Shown piece by piece: positions 25,726-37,790 of a stretch of DNA of 64,000 nt. The stretch's first letter is position 1, and every line of letters begins with the position of its first letter. The position numbers and the translations under genes were made by a program. This DNA comes from Batillaria attramentaria (Eukaryota; Mollusca; Gastropoda; Batillariidae): contig JACVVK020000016.1 of the NCBI GenBank assembly GCA_018292915.2, forward strand, positions 2,530,001 through 2,594,000, in the 5' to 3' direction. The notes under the pieces were generated by a model. It saw only the letters and a list, made by a program, of their open reading frames with translations, searched no databases and was not told the origin of the DNA.

Positions 25726-26460
25726 GTTGCGTTGTAGATCTGTGGTTGTAGTTTCTGTAACAGGTTTTGTTTTTAAAGAGTTGGGTTGTTAGCCCTACTC
25801 AAACCCCCAACCTGGGTGGCCCTACCAGGAGACGAATCTCCCGCCGGCATAGCTCTCGGGGTCATGGAGACACGCAAGCCCCATCTCCAACGGCAAGGAT
25901 GCACTCATCGATGGGGGTTGTGAGTAGTAGTAATCGCGATTTATTAATTTTTTTTTTTTTTTGGTCAAGCATTCGATGTATGGGCATCAACGTGATTCAG
26001 ACTGCCCACTGCGAAAAAAAAAATTGGAACTCTCAAAAGTGCTCAATGTCAGAGAAACGATTTTTCTTTTGTAAAAACAAGACAAAGAAAAAAAAATCGT
26101 TTCTCTAAGATTTCGCAATTTTGTGAATTCGATTTTTTTTTTCCCCGCAGTAAGTCTCCCCCCCCCCTCCCCCCCCCCCAAATAAAATCGCGATGACTAC
26201 TACTCACAATTGTTCAATCTAAACACAAACGCCTGCATCGTTTCTGTGAGATTTCGATTTTTTTTTTTTTTTTTTTTGGTTGCAGTGGGCCGTCTGAATC
26301 ATGATCATTCCGACACATCGAATGCATGTCAAAAAACTTGACATTCAATCTCTCAATCTGAAGAAACTGCGTACTACTCAAACCATTGGCGGGAAAAATC
26401 AAAATGGATGGTTTTCCAGTTTGCCGACATAGTTGACCAAAATAAAAACAGACACACACA

Positions 26461-26483
26461 TTAACCCTAACCCTAACCCTAAC
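26461..26483. repeat. Interstitial telomere-like tract 5
   Basis: Three and a half CCCTAA units match tract 1 of unit A. The upstream AATAACAAAAACAG is shortened to AATAAAAACAG here. Confidence 0.9.
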
Positions 26484-27167
26484 ACTGCAATTCAATTGCT
26501 TAATCAAGAACACAAATGCCTGCATTTCCTTTTTTGTTGATCTTAGAAAAATCGTTTCTCTAAGATTTCGCATTTTTGTGAGCTCGATGTTTTTTTTCGC
26601 AGTGGGCCTCTGAATCACGTTTATGCCAATACATCGAATGCCCCGTCCCCCCCCCCCCCCACCCCAAAAAAAAAAATCACGATGACTACTACTCACAATC
26701 GTTTAATCGTTTTTGTTGCACTGCCGTATGAATCACGTTTATTACGACACATATCAAAAACTTGCTATTGAATCTCTCAAAAAAAATCGTTTCTCTAAGA
26801 TTTCGCAATTTTGTGAATTCGATTTTTTTTTCCCCGCAGTAAGCCGACTGAATCACGTCTCCCCCCCCCCCCCCCCCCCCCCCCCCAAAATCGCGATGAC
26901 TACTACTCACAATCGTTCAATCTAAACACAAATGCCTGCATCGTTTCTGTGAGATTACGATTTTTTATTTTTTATTTTTTTGGTTGCAGTGGGCCGTCTG
27001 AATCATGATCATTCCGACACATCGAATGCATGTCAAAGAACTTGACATTCAATCTCTAAATCTGAAGAAACTGCGTACTACTCAAACCATTGGCGGGAAA
27101 AATCAAAATGGATGGTTTTCCAGTTTGCCGACATAGTTGACCAAAATAACAAAAACAGACACACACA

Positions 27168-27202
27168 TTAACCCTAACCCTAACCTTAACCCTAACCCTA
27201 AC
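27168..27202. repeat. Interstitial telomere-like tract 6
   Basis: The tract matches tract 2, with one more unit and the same CCTTAA variant. Confidence 0.9.
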
Positions 27203-27670
27203 ACTGCAATTCAATTGCTTTATCAAGAACACACATGCTTGCATTTCCTTTTTTCTTGATCTTAGAAAAATCGTTTCTCTGAGATTTCGCATTTTTGTGA
27301 GCTCGATGTTTTTTTTTTCGCAGTGGGCCTCTGAATCACGTTTATGCCAATACATCGAATGCCCCGTCCCCCCCCCCCCCCCAAAAAAAAAAAATCGCGA
27401 TGACTACTACTCACAATCGTTTAATCGTTTTTGTTGCACTGGGCCGTATGAATCACGTTTATTACGACACATGTCAAAAACTTGCTATTGAATCTCTCAA
27501 TCTGAACAAACTGCCGGCAATTACTGTTGGAAGCACTAGTCCTGTTCTTGCAGAAATTAATCATTTTCGGGAGATTTGACAATAGTCTTCCCTGTCGACC
27601 GTTTGAATCACGTTTCAATTTTTACACCGAATGATTATTGTAGGAAACGTGACAAAACGTGGTTTTGTTT

Positions 27671-28998
27671 TTCTGACAATGACTACATTTTCTGACACAA
27701 ACATGACTACTACTCACACCACTGGCGGGAAAAATCGAAATGGATGGTTTTTCAGTTTGCCGTCATCGTTGACCAAAATAACAATTCTTACCTATTCAAA
27801 GCATATTTGTAATGAAAAAGGTTCAGACAAGATCTCATTGGGTTTTCATTATCCTGACTGTTGATCTTTTGTCAGTTTTCATTCTGGTGTATTGGGGTAT
27901 CTCGTTATTGCATTATGCTTTTTGACTGTTTTTATTGTCTGTTAAATATTCGTGTAATTTTACATGAATATACGCTTTATAAATAAAATTATTCTTATTA
28001 TTATTATTTCGCATTTTTGAAAGTTCCAATTTCCTTTTTGGACAGAAAAATCGTTTTTGTGGGATTTCGATTTTATGTTGTTGTTAGTGCTGTTTATTAC
28101 GACACATCGAAAGCATGCCAAAAACTTTCTATTCAATCTCTCAATCTGAACAAACTGCCGGCAATTACTGTTGGAAGCACTTGTCCTGTTCTCTTTTGCA
28201 TTTTTCAGAGTTCCAAATTTTTCTCTCGGTGGGCCGTCTGAATCACGTTTAAGGCAATACATCGAATGCTTGACCCAAAAAACGGGAAATCTCACAAAAA
28301 GGATTTTTCTGTCAGAAAAGGACATGCAGGCATGTTCTGACAATGACTACATTTTCTGACACAAACATGACTACTACTCACACCACTGGCGGGAAAAATC
28401 GAAATGGATGGTTTTTCAGTTTGCCGTCATCGTTGACCAAAATAACAATTCTTACCTATTCAAAGCATATTTGTAATGAAAAAGGTTCAGACAAGATCTC
28501 ATTGGGTTTTCATTATCCTGACTGTTGATCTTTTGTCAGTTTTCATTCTGGTGTATTGGGGTATCTCGTTATTGCATTATGCTTTTTGACTGTTTTTATT
28601 GTCTGTTAAATATTCGTGTAATTTTACATGAATATACGCTTTATAAATAAAATTATTCTTATTATTATTATTTCGCATTTTTGAAAGTTCCAATTTCCTT
28701 TTTGGACAGAAAAATCGTTTTTGTGGGATTTCGATTTTATGTTGTTGTTAGTGCTGTTTATTACGACACATCGAAAGCATGCCAAAAACTTTCTATTCAA
28801 TCTCTCAATCTGAACAAACTGCCGGCAATTACTGTTGGAAGCACTTGTCCTGTTCTCTTTTGCATTTTTCAGAGTTCCAAATTTTTCTCTCAGTGGGCCG
28901 TCTGAATCACGTTTAAGGCAATACATCGAATGCTTGACCCAAAAAACGGGAAATCTCACAAAAAGGATTTTTCTGTCAGAAAAGGACATGCAGGCATG
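27671..28998 (+). repeat. 664-bp tandem duplication, unit B only
   Basis: 27671-28334 and 28335-28998 are nearly identical. One visible difference is CTCTCGGTGGG near 28227 against CTCTCAGTGGG. The junction joins GCAGGCATG to TTCTGACAATG. Unit A has a single copy (about 12.79-13.45 kb). Confidence 0.9.
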
Positions 28999-29574
28999 TT
29001 GTGAGTAGTAGTAATCGCGATTTTTTTTTTTTTTTTTTTTTGGTCAAGCATTCGATGTATGGGCATCAACGTGATTCAGACTGCCCACTGCGAAAAAAAA
29101 TTGGAACTCTCAAAAGTGCTCAATGTCAGAGAAACGATTTTTCTTTTGTAAAAAACAAGACAAAGCAAAAAAAAAAAAAAAAATCGTTTCTCTAAGATTT
29201 CGCAATTTTGTGAATTCGATTTTTTTTTTCCCCCGCAGTAAGCCGACTCGTCTCCCCCCCCCCTCCCCCCCCCCTTCCCCCCCCCCCCAAAAAAAAAATG
29301 GCGATGACTACTACTCACAATTGTTCAATCTAAACACAAATGCCTGCATCGTTTCTGTGAGATTTCGATTTTTTTTAATTTTTTTTTTGGTTGCAGTGGG
29401 CCGTCTGAATCATGATCATTCCGACACATCGAATGCATGTCAAAAAACTTGACATTCAATCTCTCAATCTGAAGAAACTGCGTACTACTGAAACCATTGG
29501 CGGGAAAAATCAAAATGGATGGTTTTCCAGTTTGCCGACATAGTTGACCAAAATAACAAAAACAGACACACACA

Positions 29575-29603
29575 TTAACCCTAACCCTAACCCTAACCCT
29601 AAC
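29575..29603. repeat. Interstitial telomere-like tract 7
   Basis: The tract matches tract 3 in position but has uniform CCCTAA units. Confidence 0.9.
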
Positions 29604-30660
29604 ACTGCAATTCAATTGCTTAATCAAGAACACAAATGCCTGCATTTCCTTTTTTGTTGATCTTAGAAAAATCGTTTCTCTGAGATTTCGCATTTTTGTG
29701 AGCTCGATTTTTTTTTCGCAGTGGGCCTCTGAATCACGTTTATGCCAATACATCAAATGCCCCGTCCCCCGCCCCCCCCCCCCCCCCAAAAAAAAAAAAA
29801 AATCGCGATGACTACTACTCACAATCGTTTAATCGTTTTTGTTGCACTGCCGTATGAATCACGTTTATTACGACACATGTCAAAAACTTGCTATTGAATC
29901 TCTCAATCTGAAAAAAACTGCCGGCAATTACTGTTGGAAGCACTTGCATTTCCTTTTTTGTTGTTCTTAGAAATGAAAAATCGTTTCTCAGAGATTTCGC
30001 ATTTTTGTGAGCTCGAATTTTGTTTTTCGCAGTGAGCCGTCTGAATCACGTTTATTGCGACACATGTCAAAAACTTTCTGAGATTTCGCATTTTTGTGAG
30101 CTCGATTTTTTTTTCGCAGTGGGCCTCTGAATCACGTTTATGCCAATACATCGAATGCCCCGTCCCCCCCCCCCCAAAAAAAAAAAAAATCGCGATGACT
30201 ACTACTCACAATCGTTTAATCGTTTTTGTTGCACTGCCGTATGAATCACGTTTATTACGACACATGTCAAAAACTTGCTATTGAATCTCTCAATCTGAAC
30301 AAACTGCCGGCAATTACTGTTGGAAGCACTTGCATTTCCTTTTCTGTTGTTCTTAGAAATGAAAAATCGTTTCTCTGAGATTTCGCATTTTTGTGAGCTC
30401 GAATTTTGTTTTTCGCAGTGGGCCTCTGAATCACGTTTATGCTAATACATCGAATGCCCCCCCCCCACCCCCCCCCCCCCCCCAAAAAAAAATAAAAAAT
30501 AAAAAATCGCGATGATTACTACTCACAATCGTTTAATCGTTTTTGTTGCACTGGGCCGTATGAATTACGTTTATTGCGACACATGTCAAAACTTTCTATT
30601 GAATCTCTCAATCTGAACAAACTGCCGGCAATTACTGTTGGAAGCACTTGTCCTGTTTTT

Positions 30661-31068
30661 GCAGAAATTAATCATTTTCGTGAGATTTGACAATAGTCTT
30701 CCCTGTCGACCGTTTGAATCACGTTTCAATTTTTACACCGAATGATTATTGTAGGAAACGTGACAAAACGTGGTTTTGTTTTTCTGACAATGACTACATT
30801 TTCTGACACAAACATGACTTGAATAGGTAAGAATTGTTATTTTGGTCAACGATGTCGGCAAACTGGAAAACCATCCATTTCGATTTTTCCCGCCAGTGGT
30901 GTGAGTAGTAGTCATGTTTGTGTCAGAAAATGTAGTCATTGTCAGAAAAACAAAACCACGTTTTGTCTTGTTTCCTACAATAATCATTCGGTGTAAAAAT
31001 TGAAACGTGATTCAAACGGTCGACAGGGAAGACTATTGTCAAATCTCACGAAAATGATTAATTTCTGC
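30661..31068. repeat. Local inverted duplication in unit B
   Basis: Arms of 159 bp (30661-30819 and 30910-31068) are reverse complements with a spacer of about 90 bp. The sequence runs GCAGAAATTAATC ... AAACATGACT, turns to TGAATAGGTAAGAATTG, and reads back. In unit A the same place (about 15.03-15.31 kb) continues straight on, so the fold-back arose in unit B. Confidence 0.88.
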
Positions 31069-31854
31069 AAGATCTCATTGAGTTTTCATTATCCTGACTG
31101 TTGATCTTTTGTCAGTTTTCATTCTGGTGTATTGGGGTATCTCGTTATTGCATTATGCTTTTTGACTGTTTTTATTGTCTGTTAAATATTCGTTATCGCT
31201 TAGAGCATGTAATTTTACATGAATATGCGCTTTATAAATAAAATTATCATTATTATTATTATTTCGCATTTTTGAAAGTTCCAATTTCCTTTTCGGACAG
31301 TAAAATCGTTTTTGTGAGATTTCGATTTTATGTTGTTGTTAGTGCTGTTTATTACGACACATCGAATGCATGCCAAAACTTTCTATTCAATCTCTCAATC
31401 TGAACAAACTGCCGGCAATTACTGTTGGAAGCACTTGTCCTGTTCTCTTTTGCATTTTTCAGAGTCACAAATTTTTTTCGCAGTGGGCCGTCTGAATCAC
31501 GTTTATGGCAATACATCGAATGCTTGACCAAAAAAAAAAAACAAACCGAAATCTCACAAAAAGGATTTTTCTGTCAGAAAAGGACATGCAGGCATGTTGT
31601 GAGTAGTAGTAATCGCGATTTGTTTTTTTTTTTTTTGGTCAAGCATTCGATGTATTGGCATCAACGTGATTCAGACGGCCCACTGCGAAAAAAAATTGCA
31701 ACTCTCAAAAGTGCTCAATGTCAGAGAAACGATTTTTCTTTTGTAAAATCAAGACAAAGCAAAAAAAAAAAAAAAATCGTTTCTCTAAGATTCGAATGCT
31801 TGACTAAAAAAACAAAACAACCCGAAATCCCACAAAAAGGATTTTTCTGTCATT

Positions 31855-31932
31855 CGATGTATTGGCATCAACGTGATTCAGACGGCCCACTGCGCAGTGG
31901 GCCGTCTGAATCACGTTGATGCCAATACATCG
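31855..31932. repeat. Perfect 78-bp palindrome, unit B counterpart
   Basis: It has the same 39-bp arms meeting at CTGC|GCAG (31893/31894) and the same extra direct copy to its right as at 16087-16202. The palindrome has therefore survived duplication of the unit. Confidence 0.92.
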
Positions 31933-32034
31933 CAGTGGGCCGTCTGAATCACGTTGATGCCAATACATCGAATGACAGAAAAATCCTTTTTCTGAGATTT
32001 CGGGTTTTTTTGGGGTTTTTTTTTTTGGTCAAGC

Positions 32035-32285
32035 ATTCAGTCACGGAAGTCACAAAAGCAACAAGGAAATCCTAAACACCCACCCACCCACCCTCTCTCT
32101 CTCTCTCCCTTCTTCCCCCACCCGGCCCCACCCCCAGTCACGTGGCTAATCGGTCGAGGCCGTAGAGGATCTAGTGTCATTGGTAGAACTTGGAGAGGGG
32201 AGAACAGGCAACAATAACAACAAAACAGACAAAATAAAATGAAGTTTGGAGAAACAACTTTGTAGGACGGGGCTGTTCCTCCTTG
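32035..32285 (+). mobile_element. Shortened E1 copy, plus orientation, unit B
   Basis: This is the counterpart of 16268-16518, beside the second palindrome. Confidence 0.75.
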
Positions 32286-32862
32286 TTAGAGAAACGATTT
32301 TTTTTTTGGCTTTGTCTTGTTTTTAAAAAAGAAAAATCGTTTTTCTGACATTGAGCACTTTTGAGAGTTCCAATTTAATTTTTTTTTTTTTTTTTTGGTC
32401 AAGCATTCGATGTATTGGCATCAACGTGATTCAGACTGCCCACTGCGAAAAAAAATTGGAACTCTCAAAAGTGCTCAATGTCAGAGAAACGATTTTTCTT
32501 TTGTAAAATCAAGACAAAGCAAAAAAAAAAAAAAAAAAAATCGTTTCTCTAAGATTCGAATGCTTGTCTAAAAAAAACCCAAAAAAACCCGAAATCCCAC
32601 AAAAAGGATTTTTCTGTCATTCGATGTATTGGCATCAACGTGATTCAGACGGCCCACTGCGAAAAAAAATTGGAACTCTCAAAAGTGCTCAATGTCAGAG
32701 AAACGATTTTTCTTTTGTAAAAACAAGACAAAGCCAAAAAAAAAAATCGTTTCTCTAAGATTTTTTTCGCAGTAAGCCGACTGAATCACGTTTATTCCAA
32801 TTCATCGAATGGTTGACCCCCCCCCCCCCCCAAAAAAAAAAGAAAAAAAAAGAAAACAAAAA

Positions 32863-33104
32863 CAGAGGAACGGCCCCGTCCTACAAAGTTGTTTCTCCAA
32901 ACTTCATTTTATTTTGTGTGCTTTGTTGTTATTGTTGCCGGTTCTCCCCTCTCCAAGTTTTACCAATGACACTAGATCCTCTTACGACCTCGACCGATTA
33001 GCCACGTGACTGGGGGTGGGGCCGGGTGGGGGAAGAAGGGAGAGAGAGAGAGTGGGTGGGTGTTTAGGATTTCCTTGTTGCTTTTGTGACTTCCGTGACT
33101 GAAT
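32863..33104 (-). mobile_element. Shortened E1 copy near end of unit B
   Basis: It begins at CAGAGGAACGGCCCCGTC (the first bases are altered) and ends at CTTCCGTGACTGAAT. It lies in a segment of about 500 bp present here but not at the matching place in unit A (about 16.97 kb). Confidence 0.7.
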
Positions 33105-36100
33105 GCTCGACCAAAAAAAAAAAAAACCCCAAAAAACCCGAAATCTCACAAAAAGGATTTTTCTGTCATTCGATGTATTGGCATAAACGTGATTCAGACG
33201 GCCCACTGCGAAAAAAAATTGCAACTCTCAAAAGTGCTCAATGTCAGAGAAACGATTTTTCTTTTGTAAAAACAAGACAAAAAAAAAAAAAATCGTTTCT
33301 CTGACAGAAAAATTGGTTTCGTGAGATTTCGATTTTTTGTTGTTTTTTATAAATTAAGTTGTTTTTGTTGCACTGGGCCGTATGAATCACGTTTATTATG
33401 ACACATTTTATTGCTATTGAATCTCTCAATCTGAACAAACTGCCGGCAATTACTGTTGGAAGCACTTGTCCTGTTCTCGCAGAAATTAATCATCAATAGT
33501 CTCCCTGTCGACCGTTGGAATCACGTTTCAATTTTTACACCGAATGATTATTGTAGGAAACGTGACAAAACGTGGTTTTGTTTTTCTGACAATGACTACA
33601 TTTTCTGACACAAACATGACTACTACTCACACCACTGGCGGGAAAAATCGAAATGGATGGTTTTCCAGTTTGCCGATATCGTTGACCAAAATAACAAAAA
33701 CAAACAAAAAAACACACTCAAATGCAAATGCCTGCATTTTCTTTTCTGTTGTTTTTACAAAAGAAAAAATCGTTTCTTTGAGATTTCGCATTTTCCAATT
33801 TCCAAGTTCCTATTTTCTTTTTGGACAGAAAAATCGTTTTTGTGAGATTTCGATTTTGTGTTGTTGTTGTTAGTGCTGTTGTTGCAGTGGGCCGTCTGAA
33901 ACACGTTTATTACGACACATCGAATGCATGCCAAAAACTTTCTATTCAATCTCTCAATCTGAACAAACTGCCGGCAGTTACTGTTGGAAGCACTTGTCCT
34001 GTTCTCTTTTGCATTTTTCAGAGTTCCAATCTTTTTTCGCAGTGGGCCGTCTGAATCACGTTTATGGCAATACATCGATTTTCCAGTTTGCCAAAATAGC
34101 TGACCAAAATAACAAAAACAACACTGCAATTCAATTGCTCAATCAGAAATCGTGGTTTTGTTTTTCTTACAATGACTACATTTTCTGACATAAACATGAC
34201 TACTACTCACACCACTGGCGGGAAAATCGAAATGGATGATTTTTCAGTTTGCCGAAATAGCTGACCAAAATAACAAAAACAAACACTGCAATTCAATTGC
34301 TCAATCAGAACACAAATGCCTGCATTTCCTTTTCTGCTGTTCTTTAAGAAAAAAAAAAAAAAAAACGTTTCTCTGAGATTTCGCAATTTTGTGAATTCGA
34401 TTTTTTTTTTTTTTTTTTTTTTTTGCAGTAAGCCGACTGAATCACGTTCATCGAATGGTTGACACCCCCCCCCCCCTTCCTCAAAAAAAAAACCAACAAA
34501 AAACAATCGCGATGACTGCTACTCACAATCGCTCAATCTAAACACAAATGCCTGCATCGTTTCTGAGATTTCGATTTTTTTTTTTTTTTTTTTTTGGGTT
34601 GCAGTGGGCCGTCTGAATCATGATCATTCCGACACATTGAATGCATGTCAAAAACTTGACATTCAATCTCTCAATCTGAAGAAACTGCGTGCTACTCAAA
34701 CCATTGGCGGGAAAAATCAAAATGGATGGTTTTCCAGTTTGCCGACATAGTTGACCAAAATAACAAAAACAAACACACACATAAAAACACCACTGCAATT
34801 CAATTGCTCAATCACAACACAAATGCCTGCATTTCCTTTTCTGTTGTTCTTAAAAATGAAAAATCGTTTCTCTGAGATTTCGCATTTTTGTGAGCTTGAT
34901 TTTTGTCTGTGAACCAAATATTTGACGTCAGCCTCACGCTGCTCGTCTGACAGATGACACATGTCAAAAACTTGCTATTGAATCTCTCAATCTGAACAAA
35001 CTGCCTGCAATTACTGTTGGAAGCACTAGTCCTGTTCTTGCAGAAATTAATCATTTTCGTGAGATTTGACAATAGTCTTCCCTGTCGACCGTTTGAATCA
35101 CGTTTCAATTTTTCTGACAATGACTACATTTTCTGACACAAACATGACTACTACTCACACCACTGGCGGGAAAAATCGAAATGGATGGTTTTCCAGTTTG
35201 CCGACATCGTTGACCAAAATAACAATTCTTACCTATTCAAAGCATATTTGTAATGAAAACGGTTCAGACAAGCATTGAGTTTTCATTATCCTGACTGTTG
35301 ATCTGATTTCGCATTTTTGAAAGTTCCAATTTCCTTTTCGGACAGATAAATCGTTTTTGTGAGATTTCGATTTTATGTTGTTGTTGTTAGTGCTGTTGTT
35401 GTTGCAGTGGGCCGTCTGAATCACGTTTATTACGACACATCGAATGCATGCCAAAAACTTTCTATTCAATCTCTCAATCTAAACAAACTGCCGGCAATTA
35501 CTGTTGGAAGCACTTGTCCTGTTCTCTTTTGCATTTTTCGGAGTTCCAAATTTTTCTCTCAGTGGGCCGTCTGAATCACGTTTATGGCAATACATCGAAT
35601 GCTTGACCAAAAAAAACCCCAAAAAAACGGGAAATCTCACAAAAAGGATTTTTCTGTCAGAAAAGGACATGCAGGCATGTTGTGAGTAGTAGTAATCGCG
35701 ATTTTTTTTTTTTTTTTTTTGGTCAAGCATTCGATGTATTGGCATCAACGTGATTCAGACTGCCCACTGCGAAAAAAAATTGGAACTCTCAAAAGTGCTC
35801 AATGTCAGAGAAACGATTTTTCTTTTGTAAAAACAAGACAAAGCAAAAAAAAAAAAAAAAATCGTTTCTCTAAGATTTCGCAATTTTGTAAAGTCGATTT
35901 TTTTTTTCCCCGCAGAAAGCCGACTGAATCACGTCTCCCCCCCCCCCCTCCCCCCCCCCAAAAAAAAATCGCGATGACTACTACTCACAATCGTTTAATC
36001 TAAACACAAATGCCTGCATCGTTTCTGTGAGATTTCTATTTTTTTTTTTTTTTTGGTTGCAGTGGGCCGTCTGAATCATGATCATTCCGACACATTGAAT

Positions 36101-36240
36101 GCATGTAAAAAAACTTGACATTCAATCTCTCAATCTGAAGAAACTGCGTACTACTCAAACCATTGGCGGGAAAAATCAAAATGGATGGTTTTCCAGTTTG
36201 CCGACATAGTTGACCAAAATAACAAAAACAGACACACACA

Positions 36241-36269
36241 TTAACCCTAACCCTAACCCTAACCCTAAC
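36241..36269. repeat. Interstitial telomere-like tract 8
   Basis: Nearly five CCCTAA units in unit C match tract 4 at an offset of about 16.24 kb. Confidence 0.9.
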
Positions 36270-37259
36270 ACTGCAATTCAATTGCTTTATCAAGAACACA
36301 CATGCTTGCATTTCCTTTTTTGTTGATCTTAGAAAAATCGTTTCTCTGAGATTTCGCATTTTTGTGAGCTCGATGTTTTTTTTCGCAGTGGGCCTCTGAA
36401 TCACGTTTATGCCAATACATCGAATGCCCCCTCCCCCCCCCCCCCCCCAAAAAAAAAAAAAATCGCGATGACTACTACTCACAATCGTTTAATCGTTTTT
36501 GTTGCACTGGGCCGTATGAATCACGTTTATTACGACACATGTCAAAAACTTGCTATTGAATCTCTCAATCTGAACAAACTGCCGGCAATTACTGTTGGAA
36601 GCACTAGTCCTGTTCTTGCAGAAATTAATCATTTTCGTGAGATTTGACAATAGTCTTCCCTGTCGACCGTTTGAATCACGTTTCAATTTTTACACCGAAT
36701 GATTATTGTAGGAAACGTGACAAAACGTGGTTTTGTTTTTCTGTCTGTTAAATATTCGTAAGCGCTTAGAGCATGTAATTTTACATGAATATGCGCTTTA
36801 TAAATAAAATTATTATTATTATTATTATTATTTCGCATTTTTGAAAGTTCCAATTTCCTTTTCGGACAGTAAAATCGTTTTTGTGAGATTTCGATTTTAT
36901 GTTGTTGTTAGTGCTGTTTATTACGACACATCGAATGCATGCCAAAACTTTCTATTCAATCTCTCAAAAACCGAAATCTCACAAAAAGGATTTTTCTGTC
37001 AGAAAAGGACATGCAGGCATGTTGTGAGTAGTAGTAATCGCGATTTTTTTTTTTTTTTTGGTCAAGCATTCGATGTAATCAAGTGCTCAATGTCAGAGAA
37101 ACGATTTTTCTTTTGTAAAATCAAGACAAAGCAACAAAAAAAAAATCGTTTCTCTAAGATTCGAATGCTTGACTAAAAAAAAAAACCACAAAAAAAACCC
37201 GAAATCCCACAAAAGGATTTTTCTGTCATTCGATGTATTGGCAATCAACGTGATTCAGA

Positions 37260-37260
<1 letters not shown>

Positions 37261-37345
<85 letters not shown>
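37261..37345. repeat. Run of 85 G
   Basis: The run sits between GATTCAGAC and TCAACCATTTTC. The following sequence is the inverted form of a module that elsewhere ends in GGTTGAC plus 11-18 C (for example 6905, 21570, 32817), so the G run corresponds to that C run greatly lengthened. The true length may be unresolved in the assembly. Confidence 0.85.
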
Positions 37346-37346
<1 letters not shown>

Positions 37347-37550
37347 CAACCATTTTCGGATGAATTGGAATAAACGTGATTCAGGTCGTCCGTCATGATT
37401 CAGTCGCTTACTGCGAAAAATTCATAGAGAAACGATTTTTTTTTTTTGGCTTTGTCTTGTTTTTACAAAAGAAAAATCGTTTCTCTGACATTGAGCACTT
37501 TTGAGAGTTCCAATTTTCTTTCGCAGTGGGCCGTCTGAATCACGTTTATG

Positions 37551-37790
37551 CCGTCCTACAAAGTTGTTTCTCCAAACTTCATTTTATTTTGTCTGTTTTG
37601 TTGTTATTGTTGCCGGTTCTCCCCTCTCCAAGTTTTATTAATGACACTAGATCCTCTACGACCTCGACCGATTAGCAACGTGACTGGGGGTGGGGCCGGG
37701 TGCGGGAAGAAGGGAGAGAGAGAGAGAGAGAGGGTAGGTGGGTGGGTGTTTAGGATTTCCTTGTTGCTTTTGTGACTTCCGTGACTGAAT
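37551..37790 (-). mobile_element. Shortened E1 copy in unit C, 5' truncated
   Basis: It starts at CCGTCCTACAAAGTTG directly after array sequence CACGTTTATG, so the first bases of E1 are missing. It ends at CTTCCGTGACTGAAT. Confidence 0.7.

Larger units (their letters stand above)
22927..25916 (-). mobile_element. RTE-like non-LTR retrotransposon, array copy B, with target duplication
   Basis: The insertion is flanked by an 11-bp direct repeat GTTGTGAGTAG (22916-22926 and 25917-25927), lying in the array module GTTGTGAGTAGTAGTAATCG. Read on the minus strand the 3' end is GGGAATAAAGAGGAC followed by three CTAAA-type repeats, that is, a polyadenylation-like hexamer and a short-repeat tail. Such tails are common in RTE/CR1-type LINEs. 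Relative to copy A about 55 bases are missing at 25817, between CAACCTGG and GTGGCCCTACC. The length of about 2.99 kb is close to full for an RTE element, but the C-terminal segment is deleted. Confidence 0.93.
19057..35306 (+). repeat. Higher-order array unit B
   Basis: The unit is collinear with unit A, including the LINE inserted at the same base. Differences specific to B are a 664-bp tandem duplication (27671-28998), a local inverted duplication (30661-31068), and about 500 extra bases near 32.8-33.3 kb. Its last kilobase (34.3-35.3 kb) matches the last kilobase of unit A (18.0-19.05 kb) closely. Confidence 0.8.

Noticed and set aside
11590..36269. A true chromosome end
   Set aside because: The CCCTAA tracts are short, internal, and always in one module context with array DNA on both sides.
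37261..37345. A deliberate gap placeholder
   Set aside because: Gaps are normally written as N; the run agrees in position with the C runs of sister modules, so it is treated as a homopolymer of uncertain length.
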